Shown here piece after piece: positions 44,101-54,485 of a stretch of 64,000 bases of DNA. How positions within the stretch are numbered: the first letter of the stretch is position 1; each line of letters opens with the position of its first letter. This DNA is from Turbatrix aceti (Eukaryota > Nematoda > Chromadorea > Rhabditida > Panagrolaimidae), in assembly GCA_963969345.1 (NCBI GenBank), contig OZ017769.1:4402816-4466815 (forward strand), written 5' to 3'. The notes under the pieces were generated by a model. The model saw only the letters and a list, made by a program, of their open reading frames with translations. It was not told the origin of the DNA and made no database searches. Position numbers and translations under genes: made by a program.

Positions 44101-47100
44101 TTTAAATCTAATTTTTGACAGATTTTGCCGTAGAATTATGAATTTTGGACAAAAAATACTCAAAATTGATAAAAACAGTGAATTTTACTTGAGCGTTTAA
44201 ATTTATTGATATTTTATAGTTAATTAACTTTAATAAGACCTTTTATGATCAAAAAACGCTATGGTTTGACGGTAAAAACGTTTGAAAAAAAAATGAAAAA
44301 GTCTATTTTTGGCACATTAGAACCAAAGTCATCCAAATTAAATAAAAAATGGACTTACTCAGGATAGACAGGACTAATATCCTTGTAGCCCTTCTGGTCA
44401 ACAAAATCGTCGACATGCATCAATCCTACAGGAAGCAGCTGCGCGCGATAGAGCTGGACATAAATGTCAATGACATTCTTCCAGGCGTTGCGAATGTGAT
44501 CGCCGTGCAGATGGACGACATCCAGCGTCGTGCGAATAGCCAGAGAACATTTCTCGTTGTTGCTCAGGTCGTAGACGGCGGTTTCGACGTTTTTCCAGGT
44601 GAGAATCTGCCTCGGTGTCTTGGTGCCCTTTTCTTGCGCCGAATCGACCCCCGGGATGAAAGATGCGTATTTGCAGAGACGGATGACCACGTTGTCACAG
44701 ACGTCACTCATACCGTACCTGGCAGCCAGGTCGACGCAGTGGGCGTAGCCGGTGAAGATGCCACGCAAAATCGACTCGTGGGTGATATCACACTTGTCGG
44801 CAGCGAAGAACAACGCGGACGACAGAGGACCCCAGGATGCCTTGAAGAGTTCGTAATCGCTCCATTCGACTGGACCGTCGAAGAAGAAATTCAAATCAGG
44901 ATCAGAGCTCTTCCGCATGAGCACCTCCCATTCGTGAGAATCCCGAATATCTCCGTCGTGCTCGGTGGGAATGATGATTTCGTTTTCTTTGATATCCTTG
45001 AAGATAGCGTCGAGCATGGCTTCGTCGTGGTTGGAGCCACCGTTCGTGCCGGAGAGATTGGCCTTGAAAGCGGCCCCATCCATGACAGACTGATTGCGAC
45101 GAACCTGAGGGTTGTGTTGGTCGGTGTTCAGCATAATGACGGCGTAGGCAAGCGTGTATGCGGCATCTGAGTTCACAAATGGGGCATTGTTGGAGTCGAA
45201 CCAGTGATCCGCAAAGACCGTCAGGATCTTGCCGATTTCAGCCGCTTCACCTGGCAGCCGGTAGGCTTCGAGCATTTTGCGAAGAGCCTGGTCGACGCGA
45301 AGTCCTTCAAAGTTGAACTTCTTGATGTACGCCGGCAGGATCTCGGGATTGGCACGACTGAAAAAGAAGTTAAATTGTGAAATGATCTTTTTTCACCATA
45401 AACAGTGCTGTTTGATACCCGCCTGAAATCCCAACCCGATTTTCGAGTGAATACACTATAGTACGACTCCCGACACGAAAGTTGTGCGGGCTTTTTTGCG
45501 TTTTTTTGAAAGTGATGTCTGTTTGACGACATTTTTAGTGTATTCATAGTTGTTTCTTATTTTTGGCCCTTCCCAATGTTATTAAGCTCAGTCTCAAAAG
45601 CTCAAAATGACGTATTTTTGTCAAAGAAATCAGAGCAAAAGTATTATACAAATTTTTGTTAAAAAAACGATGTATGCATCAATTTTTTTTAAATTCTTCA
45701 ATTTTTTTTACCTGGATTTTTGGGTCTGTTTTTCGGGTCGGGTACTCGAAAATTTGGGTTTCGGGTCGGGTATATGGGTCGGATATCCGAACGGTCGGAT
45801 AAATATATGATTGAAAAAAATGACTTACTCGCAAATATAGTTGCCAATCTGTCTCTTATCCAGGTACGGTGTCGCCATCAAAAAATCCGCAATGTCATTG
45901 GGTGTCGGTGGATCGTGGGCAAACATTTTCATGTTGATCAGGTATTCGATGCCCTCTTTCGGCTTCTTGTTAAATGCCCTCGAAGCATAAATAATGTTTT
46001 CCTTACGCTTCAGCCGAATGCTGGGCGAACAATCCAGGACCGAGCTCAGAGATCCCGGAATGTGGTCATCCTGCTGGGGATAAGCCTTCGAGGATTCCAC
46101 AAAGGTTTCCAAGATTATGAGAAGGCAGTCAAGCGCCACAACGTTGCGAGGCTCCAGCACGCCCGTGGATGAGAATACGCTGTCGTGGAGAAGGTTGACA
46201 AGATCCTTGAAGACATCACAGGTGTAATAGCCGAGGTCGTAGTTGACAAAGAGCTGCGACGGGAGAAAGCGAACGGTCAGGAGTTGTTGAAGGCTTTCAA
46301 GAGCGATATCTTTGATTTGGGGGACAATTGCGGCCGAATCGGAGGAAATGACGGCTATAATGCTGATGAAGTACTTTTCGATCTGGAATTTCAGCGAGCG
46401 GCGCATGAAGCGAATGAGCATGTGCCAAGAGTGGTTCGCAGCTGAGAAGATGCCAATGTCGGGCGAAGTCACCAGCTGAAAAAAATACAATCAAAAAATT
46501 TTAATTTTAAAAATATTCAAAAACGTACGCGAAGAAGATTGCGAGAAATATCATTCTGAATGATGGCCATCAGAGCAGGACAATCGGCAATGTCCCGAGC
46601 CCCAAAGTCCAAAGATGTGTTCAAAAGTCGCAGACCCAATAGGACATAGGGCGGAGCGTATTTGTCATCGATGAGGTTGGCAATGAAGCGGAAGATCTCG
46701 TGAATAGAAGCCAGTCCGCGGCGATTGCCCTCTTTTTCTGGGGTTTCATTGCTGTCCGTAGCTTTCTCAGGCAGAGCTTCCTCTTCTTCTTCTTCTTCTT
46801 CTTCAAAAGGAGCTTCAACAGCCTCCAGCAACTTTCCTGTGTTCTCCTCAAAAGTCTCGGCTTCTTCAACACTTTCAGATACCCCTTCATTCTCAGAAGA
46901 AGACTGATTCTCATCGATGACGGGAATTTCTCGGATATGACAGGTGTTGATCTGAGACGAAATCTCGCCCCGAAGCTGTCCAAGATCGGCAAAAACAACC
47001 GTGACCATAGCGCGAAGCATGGTCTCCGCAAGCGTGTGCAGGAGCGCCGAGTATTCTGAGTCGAATATCACTTTGAAGCCAAAGTCGAAGACATCAATGA

Positions 47101-47629
47101 CATCCTTGTCCGTCATTTTCGTGGACCATTCTGAATTGAAGAGCGACGTCAGAACCTGGAATTTCATAAAAAAATCTGAACAAATTCAAAAATAATAAAA
47201 ACTCACGTTGAAAGACTTGAAAATCAATTCTTCGGTACGCGACGAATCAGCCGTCAATCCACTGTTGTTGACAACACTCGCGACAACGCAACTCAAGTCA
47301 CCGACTTTTGCAGAGTTTTTGTCAAACTTGATAATGCCAAGATCGATGGCATTCTGCATTGCATCAAGCGCACGACAGGCCGCACCGATGTTGGGTCTCC
47401 TGAGTTTGAGAACACTGAGAAAGGGCATCACGAAGAATACAGGGGCACGTTCGACATCGGCGACTTTCTTGTAGGGATTGAAACTGCTACGAAAATCCAA
47501 AAAACGAGATACGAGCACATCGTTTTCTTTGTCATCTGAATACGCGCTCCACTGTGATTTGGGAGGAGTCTTGAGCATGGCGATGATGGCCTTCGCATCG
47601 TCCAACAAAATCTGGACGCGATCAGCCAT
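41142..47629 (-). CDS. gbf-1: GBF1, large Sec7-domain ARF guanine nucleotide exchange factor
   Basis: Ten exons on the minus strand: 47629-47207, 47155-46529, 46475-45829, 45357-44359, 43823-43295, 43237-42678, 42620-42299, 42186-42002, 41619-41363 and 41311-41142. Phases agree, giving 1572 residues (human 1859). GBF1 activates Arf1 at the cis-Golgi for COPI recruitment. The order is the DCB/HUS N-terminal region with an acidic insert (nine Glu in a row at about 46779-46806), Sec7 from about residue 510 with the catalytic Glu in RLPGEAAEIGKI (about 603), then HDS repeats (LRSNASNIHERKHW, DNCWLPLIQAIARLC, SVKNMLLVVDNAG) and a proline-rich tail. The Sec7 motif NSDAAYTLAYAVIMLNTDQHN is intact. 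Intron 3 and intron 8 hold MITEs. The final codons resemble sequence at 52.4 kb. Confidence 0.95.
41645..41982. mobile_element. CGGCC MITE, copy 2 (intact, in GBF1 intron 8)
   Basis: Collinear with the interrupted copy at 39886-40623: AATCCGGCCGGCTGGCCGC, CAAAAGCATGATTTTCAGAC, GTACCCCTATTTATACAGTA and AAAAATGGCCGCTAAAAAA. Ends pair through GGCCGGC. Confidence 0.88.
45413..45790. mobile_element. MITE-like inverted repeat in GBF1 intron 3
   Basis: GATACCCGCCTGAAATCCCA and CCCGATTTTCGAGTG at the left are the imperfect complement of TACTCGAAAATTTGGGTTTC and GGGTCGGGTA at 45739-45775. No coding capacity. Confidence 0.6.
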
Positions 47630-48548
47630 GGCGGGATAAGTTGTGCACAACAACGCGACAAAGAAGTGGAAGAATACTAACTACACGGAATACTAACTAC
47701 TTTTGACTGTTGGTTCATGAGCTGCCGAATCTGCATGCGGTCGTGGATGTGAGAATGATGTTGTTGATTCGCGTTCGCAATAGCCACAACCACTTGAAAA
47801 ATGTACTCGAAAACAAAAAAAGTAGCCAAACGTTCAAAAACGTTTGATTGATTCAAAATTTTAATTTTGAGTTAAAACACGTGTAATAACGTGAAGTGCA
47901 CCAAATTTTCAAGCCAGAGCAATTTCAGCGCGCGCTCTTTTCTTGTTACAAGCTCTAACGCGCGAACGTCAATTTTCAAAAAAAAATAACATATTGTAAA
48001 AATACATACGTCAAGACTCGTAAATCAAACAAACGATTATGTACGTAAAATTAAAAACATGGATAAAACCTTGTGCCAGAATGGACACAAAAGTTCGGTA
48101 AAACCATCTGTAGTATTCATCACAAAACTAGCAAAATGATGAATACTACAGGTGGTTCTATCAAGCTTTTGCGTACGCACACAACTGTAAGCGTCCGGAT
48201 ATTCGAGTTACAGACACTTCGTCAACAGGAACCACTGGAAACAAAAACGATGCGGACATCGTCATTTTCAGAAGCGGACCAACCATGTGCCGGAATGGAC
48301 GCTCGGTAGAGTCACAAAACTAGCAAAATGATGAGGATACTACCCTGCCCTAACCTTTTTTTTACGCGCCTTTCAACAACAAAGTGCCCGATCGTCAAAA
48401 CTTCCGCTGACCTTAGCCATCGACTCCTGCCTACAACGCAACGGAGAGAAGTGTATCTTCTGTGTCACCAACCCCCACTGTATCAAAATCCTATAGGTTG
48501 GCAAAAAAATGTCACCATTTTGTGAATTTTTTAACTGATAAAAAAACC
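47630..48548. other. GBF1 upstream region with a hairpin and a direct repeat
   Basis: Contains the GBF1 promoter. Two diverged copies of TGTGCCrGAATGGAC and CACAAAACTAGCAAAATGATGA occur at 48071-48143 and 48282-48333. The first copy contains a hairpin, listed separately. Confidence 0.5.
48103..48156. repeat. 20-bp hairpin with 14-base loop
   Basis: ACCATCTGTAGTATTCATCA pairs with TGATGAATACTACAGGTGGT, one G-T wobble and no bulge, loop CAAAACTAGCAAAA. This could be a MITE remnant or a short structured RNA; there is no evidence of transcription. Confidence 0.6.
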
Positions 48549-49108
48549 AGCGCGCTAAAGCGCGCTGGCACGGCCACGTCCGCTCGGTCGCCGCTCCGCG
48601 GGCGCTTCGCGCCCGCTTCGCTGGCTCCCTCGCTCCAACTGGTTCTTGCCACGCCCGCTCGGTCGCCGCTCCGCGGGCGCTTCGCGCCCTCTTCGCAGGC
48701 TCCCTCGCTCCAACTGGTTCTTGCCACGCCCGCTCGGTCGCCGCTCCGCGGGCGCTTCGCGCCCGCTTCGCAGGCTCCCTCGCTCCAACTGGTTCTTGCC
48801 ACGCCCGCTCGGTCGCCGCTCCGCGGGCGCTTCGCGCCCGCTTCGCTGGCTCCCTCGCTCCAACTGGTTCTTGCCACGTCCGCTCGCTCGCTTCGCTCGC
48901 TCGCTCCAACTGGTTCTTGCCACGTCCGCTCGGTCGCCGCTCCGCGGGCGCTTCGCGCCCGCTTCGCAGGCTCCCTCGCTCCAACTGGTTCTTGCCACGC
49001 CCGCTCGGTCGCCGCTCCGCGGGCGCTTCGCGCCCGCTTCGCTGGCTCCCTCGCTCCAACTGGTTCTTGCCACGTCCGCTCGCTCGCTTCGCTCGCTCGC
49101 TCAACCTG
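48549..49108. repeat. GC-rich satellite block A, 75-base unit
   Basis: About seven units repeat at exactly 75 bases (for example ACGCCCGCTCGGTCGCC at 48651, 48726 and 48801). A shorter variant of about 46 bases, with CGCTCGCTTCGCTCGCTCGC, is interspersed near 48877 and 49072, giving a higher-order pattern. Each full unit contains the hairpin GGGCGCTTCGCGCCC. Because 75 is a multiple of 3 and the unit lacks stops, several long open frames appear on both strands; I do not consider them genes. Confidence 0.92.
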
Positions 49109-49179
49109 ATTCGTTCCCCAATGTAACGGGAGAAGTGTTGTATGTTAAAGTGCAACAGGTCAAAGGGTCGCTCACTTCG

Positions 49180-50620
49180 CTCCGCTACTGTCGCTCACTT
49201 CGTTCCACTAATGATTCTTTCGCCTCGTAGGCAAAGGAATTACTGTGAAAGAGTGGCTCATTCGCTTCGCAACGGGTAAAAGGGTCGCTCGTTTACTCGC
49301 TCGCCTGCGGCTCGCTCGCTCACTTCGCTCCGCAACGGGTGAAAGAGTCGCTCGTTCGCTCGCTCGCCTGCGGCTCGCTCACTCACTTCGCTCCGCAACT
49401 GGTTCGTTCTCCCCGTGGGCTCAGGGTTGTACGGTGAAAGAGTCGCTCGTTCGTTCGCTCGCCTGCGGCTCGCTCACTCACTTCGCTCCGCAACGGGTTT
49501 GTTCTCTCACGGGGGCACAGGGTTGTACCGTGAAAGAGTCGCTCGTTCGTTCTCTCCGCAATGGGTAAAAGGGTCGCTCGTTCGTTCGCTCGCCTGCAGC
49601 TCGCTCACTCACTTCGCTCCGCAATGGGTAAAAGGGTCGCTCGTTCGTTCGCTCGCCTGCGGCTCGCTCACTCACTACGCTCCGCAACGGGTGAAAGGGT
49701 CGCTCGTTTACTCGCTCGCCTGCGGCTCGCTCACTCACTTCGCTCCGCAACGGGTTCGTTCTCAACGTAGGCACAGGGTTGTACCGTATAAGGGTCACTC
49801 GTTGACTCGCTCGCCTGCGGCTCGCGAGCTCTCTTCGCTCCGCAACTGGTTCGTTCTTCACGTAGGCACAGGGTTGTACCGTATAAGGGTCACTCGTTCA
49901 CTCGCTCGCCTGCGGCTCGCGAGCTCACTTCGCTCCGCAACTGGTGATGGAGTCGCTCGTTCGCTCGCTCGCCTGCGGCTCGCGAGCTCTCTTCGCTCCG
50001 TAACTGGTTCGTTCTCCCCGTGGGCTCAGGGTTGTACGGTGAAAGAGTCGCTCGTTCGTTCGCTCCGCAACGGGTTTGTTCTCCACGGGGGCACAAGGTT
50101 GTACCGTGAAAGAGTCGCTCGTTCGTTCTCTCCGCAATGGGTAAAAGGGTCGCTCGTTCGTTCGCTCGCCTGCGGCTCGCTCACTCACTTCGCTCCGCAA
50201 CGGGTGACAGGGTCGCTCGTTCACTCGCTCGCCTGCGGCTCGCGCGCTCACTTCGCTCCGCAACGGGTTCGTTCTTCACGTAGGCGCAGGGTTGTACCGT
50301 GGAAAAGTCGCTTGTTCGTTCGCTCGCCTGCGGCTCGCTCACTCACTTCGCTCCGCAACGGGTGAAAGGGTCGCTCGTTCACTCGCTCGCCTGCGGCTCG
50401 CTCGCTCACTTCGCTCCGCAACGGGTTCGTTCTTCACGTAGGCGCAGGGTTGTACCGTGGAAAAGTCGCTTGTTCGTTCGCTCGCCTGCGGCTCGCTCAC
50501 TCACTTCGCTCCGCAACGGGGAAAGAGTTGCTCGTTCGCTAAGCAACGGGTTCGTTCTTTACGCAGGCACAGGGTTGTATCGTGGAATAGTCGCTCGTTT
50601 GTTCGCTCGCCTATTTTTTT
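49180..50620. repeat. Satellite block B, about 60-base unit
   Basis: Tandem units built on GTCGCTCGTTCGCTCGC, CTGCGGCTCGCTCACTCAC and TTCGCTCCGCAACGGGT. About 20 units alternate with a second module containing GGGCACAGGGTTGTACCGTG. Unit spacing varies more than in block A. Long open frames here are repeat artefacts. Confidence 0.9.
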
Positions 50621-50967
50621 AATTTTCTCGTTCGCTCTGCTCCTGCTCCTTATTTTTTCAGTATTTTACCGCTCGCTCACGTTCCCGCTCAAGAGCGGAG
50701 CGAGTTCAGAAAACGCAGATTTTGGGTAAAAAAATGTGAAAAAATGGTGAAAAAATAAACATTTTGCCCCGCGGCATTTTTATTTTTGACTTTCAACCCT
50801 AAGTATTATTAAATTCGGATTCCCCACGCTTTTCCGGTTCGAATGATACCACATACCTTTTTTGTTCATTTTCACACTTTATGCCCCGTATTTACCCCGC
50901 GCGACCCCGGAGCGACCCCCAATATTTATAATTCATTAATTATTAGCTTTACCAATTAGGTAAAGAA

Positions 50968-51042
50968 GCTTGCACCCATCCGGGATTGAACCCGCACCCC
51001 TCCGGTTATATTCCCGACCCGGATCTATTACGCCACACATGC
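50968..51042 (-). repeat. tRNA-derived fragment 1 (SINE-like)
   Basis: On the minus strand, TGGCGTAATAGATC approximates a Pol III A box and GCGGGTTCAATCCCGG a B box, about 50 bases apart. The T loop is one base short and no proper acceptor stem forms, so it is a tRNA relic or SINE head rather than a working tRNA. Confidence 0.4.
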
Positions 51043-51519
51043 ACAGCTTATAACCGAAGTCGGGTGTTGTGAATTTTTTCACTGGCCGATTCGTCGAATT
51101 TCCTTTCTCTGACCGAGCTACAATCTCTGCGCTCTCCACAACATTCTGGCCCTGCACGCTGACTCTCACACTAATCCCGAGATAAAGTGAATTTTTCTGA
51201 GCCCGAGGTGAAAGATCCGCAGAACATTGTTATATAGATCGAAAGCTTACATCAAGGCGCAACTTTTAGGCGAGCGGATTTTTGAATTTCGAAAATTTTT
51301 GTAGAAAATTTTTGGAATGAAAAAATCGAACTGCAAATTTTCACCTTGTTTTTTGGTTATCCGGATATAACATCCGGGAGAGGGAAAATTTTAGAATTTT
51401 CGTTTTGTAGAAGATGTTTATTTTTGCCCAACTTGATATCCTGAAATTTTGAGAAAAAAATTTAGTGTAGTTTTCTCAAACTTTCGTTTACCCCTAATGG
51501 ATATACTGGTTATAATCTG

Positions 51520-51835
51520 TTCCATGTTTGTTTGCGAACACGGTCAAAAATGTTCGTGTTCGTTCCATTTTTTAAACAAAATTTTAAAATTTTTCGTGTT
51601 TGCTCGTTTGCAGGGTTGTATGCGAGTTCGTTTTAACTGGCATAAATCACGCATTCTGTGTTTCTGCAATCTGTGAGAAAGTTGCACACGAGTGTGCATC
51701 AAGGGCCCTCAAGTATGCGGCACTCTTTTTCAAGCGGCGTTCGTTCGATGCCCTCCAGAGTTATCTATTGAGCGAACGAACGCTCGTTTTTACTTGCGAA
51801 TAAATTTGATTTTTTCTTGTTCGTTTGCGAGCAGA
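51520..51835 (+). mobile_element. GTTCGCGAAC-family repeat, partial copy 3
   Basis: TTTGTTTGCGAACACGGTCA and AATGTTCGTGTTCGTTCCAT match the repeat at 8999-9447. ACGCATTCTGTG and GAAAGTTGCAC at 51649-51686 also match sequence at 40931-40962 beside the GBF1 3' end. Confidence 0.6.
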
Positions 51836-52397
51836 TTTTTCTTATCCACAAAGCACTCCTTGCTTGGATGTGCTTCCGAGTTTTTTTTCAACCACGTCGA
51901 GCACGTCGTATTCGTCCATGATCTGAAAGGCTAACAAAATTTAGGCATGAACATACGGAAGTTGATAGTAAACGCAAAAAAACGGGTTTTCATCGCAAAA
52001 ATCATAAATTTTGGTTAATAATTCACGTATTTCTAATGCGATCCTTCACAGTATCAGTAATCTTGTTAAAAAAGAGATCATTACAGTTTTTTTTGTCAAT
52101 AAAACGTTAACCGAAAAAAAACATAGAATTTGTCCATAGTATCATGTACCTCGTCTCTTAGTTCCAAAATGACCCCTCAGGGTACCTAGTAAGATCGTAA
52201 GAAGAAAAAAACAAAGAAAAAGCAAAAAACCGATGTTTTAGCAACAAATTTGATTTATTCACTTTTCGCATGCATGCATGCTGGTTCGCGGCGGAAACTG
52301 CTTCCGGCGGTCCTTCCAGGAGATGAATTTTTATAGTTAGTGAAAAAAAGTGGATCTTGAAACACGAGACATGAGCAGCCTGCCCTGCTCTGAAGCG

Positions 52398-52590
52398 CGT
52401 GGTGCCACGATAAGAGCCCAATCTCATCCATCACCGTCCCCGTCACCGTGACGCGAAGGAAGAGAAAAAGTCGATATCAAAACCAGAGCGCGGCTCATTC
52501 CAGAGAACATGGAGATGAAGAGTTTTCTGGAATGACTCACCCCACAATTGTCTGTCCCCTTCTCTTTCAAATTTTCTGTCGATAAACGCT
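52398..52590 (-). pseudogene. Duplicated 3' end of GBF1
   Basis: On the minus strand this reads like 41192-40992, the last GBF1 codons plus 3' UTR. Shared blocks are TCGACAGAAAATTT, ACAATTGTGGnGTGAGTCATTCC, AAACTCTTCAnCTnCATGTT, ATCGACTTTT, ACGGTGACGG and GGGCTCTTATC. The reading frame of the copy is open upstream (an 88-codon frame starting MSHRDGVAVWW) but that extra part does not resemble GBF1. Confidence 0.75.
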
Positions 52591-53060
52591 TTTTTTGATT
52601 AACGACCGCGCCCTTGAAGAAAGAAGCGGATTTTTCTCCGGACGCCTTCTGCGATGACCACCACACCGCAACACCGTCGCGGTGTGACATTTTTGCTCTC
52701 CCTTTAAACTTGTCGGCGCCGTCAATTTTGACTTTTGGGATGTGTTTGTTTGTTCGTTTTTAAAATAAGAGTAAACGAGTTATTTTTGTGGCGGGACCCG
52801 GCAAAAAGGGCGGATAGACATCCCAGATCCCATTTCGATTTCAAATTCGCCGAGTCATCACTTTTAACCTCGCCGAAGGCGGTGGGCAGTTGACAGCTGC
52901 TGTCCCCTGCCCGCCCGGTGGGCCAGGTAAGAAAGGTGCCAGGCTGGGCCCCGTCCCAGTGACCACGGCGGACTGACTGACTACTCAGGTTGCTGGCTGG
53001 CTGCCCGCGTCCTTGAGCGTTTTCGATTATGAATTATTACGCGCCGGATCATCCTAGCCC

Positions 53061-53092
53061 CCTACCTACTTACCTGCCTACCTACCTACCTC
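53061..53092 (+). repeat. CCTA microsatellite
   Basis: About eight CCTA or CCTG tetranucleotides with one interruption. Confidence 0.8.
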
Positions 53093-53244
53093 ACGGGCCA
53101 GACCGGGAGGCTGGTGTGGTGCGTGCTCTAACGTTTGTTTGTCCGGGAACAAATCACCGGCAAATTGAGTCTCAGGTGCGTGTGTGTGTTCACGCTCGCG
53201 CACCCGGAACGAACGAAGAAGAAACAAACTGTTCAGGTGAACCG

Positions 53245-53330
53245 AGCCAAGACCTGGACTCGAACCCGTCTCGCGCAGCCGTGGACGCGCGGTACTCTAA
53301 CCCCCCTTCGTCTTGCGCGTGGGGAGAGTC
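53245..53330 (-). repeat. tRNA-derived fragment 2 (SINE-like)
   Basis: On the minus strand GGGGTTAGAGTACCGCG resembles a tRNA D arm and GACGGGTTCGAGTCC a T arm with a perfect B box, 34 bases apart. The acceptor stem is not convincing. Probably a SINE head or a tRNA pseudogene. Confidence 0.4.
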
Positions 53331-54485
53331 CAGACAACGCGCTGGCTCGGCTAACGCGTGTGCAGTCAGTCGCTGTCGTCGATAGACGCTGCGCTGCCAC
53401 CACCGCACCGCCGACAACTGTGCAGCTGCGCGCAGCACGAACCACGCGTCCGCGGACATCTTCAGTTTTTCTTCGCCGCTGCCGGTTCTCTTCTTCTCCC
53501 TCGAGCGCTTTGCTTTCTATCTTTTGTACAGACAGACAATTTGATTTTTTTTGTTTCTCGCATTTGTATTCGTTTATCTTTTACCTCGGAAAAATGCGGG
53601 AGAAAACAAAGCACCCGGTAGGCAGAACGAACACCGACACCGGTGCTGACATGAGTCCCGAAAATAACGCTGCGTGATATTTATTGCGTGTGCTCTCTGG
53701 GTTGTAACTGGTAAAACTGTATGCATTTCCTGAATTTTGAGTATTTTTTTGTTTCTTTTCCTTTCCTTTCCTTCACGCAAACAAAAGTAGCGTGTTAACT
53801 CACCGGGAAAAGAAAAAAAATAGGCAGAACAAATTGCGGGTGGAAAGAAAAAAGAAAGAGTACACCCCCGCTTTATTCTTTCTATCACAAAATTTTTTGA
53901 TATTTGTGATTCGTGTTATTTTGTGATTGTATTTGTGTTCGTATTTACTTTTGGGGCTGGCCACTGATTTCACCCTCTAATCAATGCCTTCCTCGCGCAT
54001 GCCTCTCGAATGAAAATGACCTTTGTGGAGCGCTCTCGCTAATTGTCGGTTTTTATATCGGAAGTCCGCGTGGTAAATATAACACCGTGACCTCGAGATG
54101 ACACAGAATTCGTAAAATGTGTGTGATTTGATGCCCGTGATCGAATGGATCGTAAAGTGAGTGATCAAAGAAGTTTTGTCTACCACGTTTCCATCTTTTT
54201 TTCCCACTGTTACGTTTGTTCGTGAAAAATGGCAGTAGGGGTACAAAATTCCCCGATTGACGCGCCGACCAGTTTTACACCGTCTATTTCCAGACCTTGA
54301 CAATTGAATGGGAGAAGAGATTAGATTGTTTTTTTAATTTTTGCCTGGCCTGGCCAGGCCTGCGTTTCAAATAGGCCAGGCACATGTACCTTTGATTTCA
54401 CGCGCTACTATTTTTTTACGACCCGCGGCTATGAATAAGTAGCACACTCTAAAGCGATTTTAAACTGATGGGTTTGGTTTTCCAG

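Larger units (their letters stand above)
50621..54485. other. Gene-poor spacer between satellite and CSK
   Basis: Contains two tRNA-like fragments, a GTTCGCGAAC-family piece, the duplicate of GBF1's 3' end and a CCTA microsatellite, each listed separately. Leader exons of the CSK gene are expected here, but no SH3-coding exon was found. Confidence 0.5.

Noticed and set aside
44349..45170. 273-codon plus-strand frame over GBF1
   Set aside because: Antisense to the conserved Sec7 exon; no independent support.
48373..50365. Very long open frames on both strands (up to 316 codons), Ser/Arg/Leu-rich
   Set aside because: They arise from tandem units lacking stop codons; several frames are open at once and the peptide just repeats the unit.
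53135..53677. 180-codon frame upstream of CSK
   Set aside because: It covers a tRNA-like relic and a low-complexity Arg/Thr/Ser stretch, lacks an SH3 or other motif, and does not splice into the CSK frame in an obvious way.
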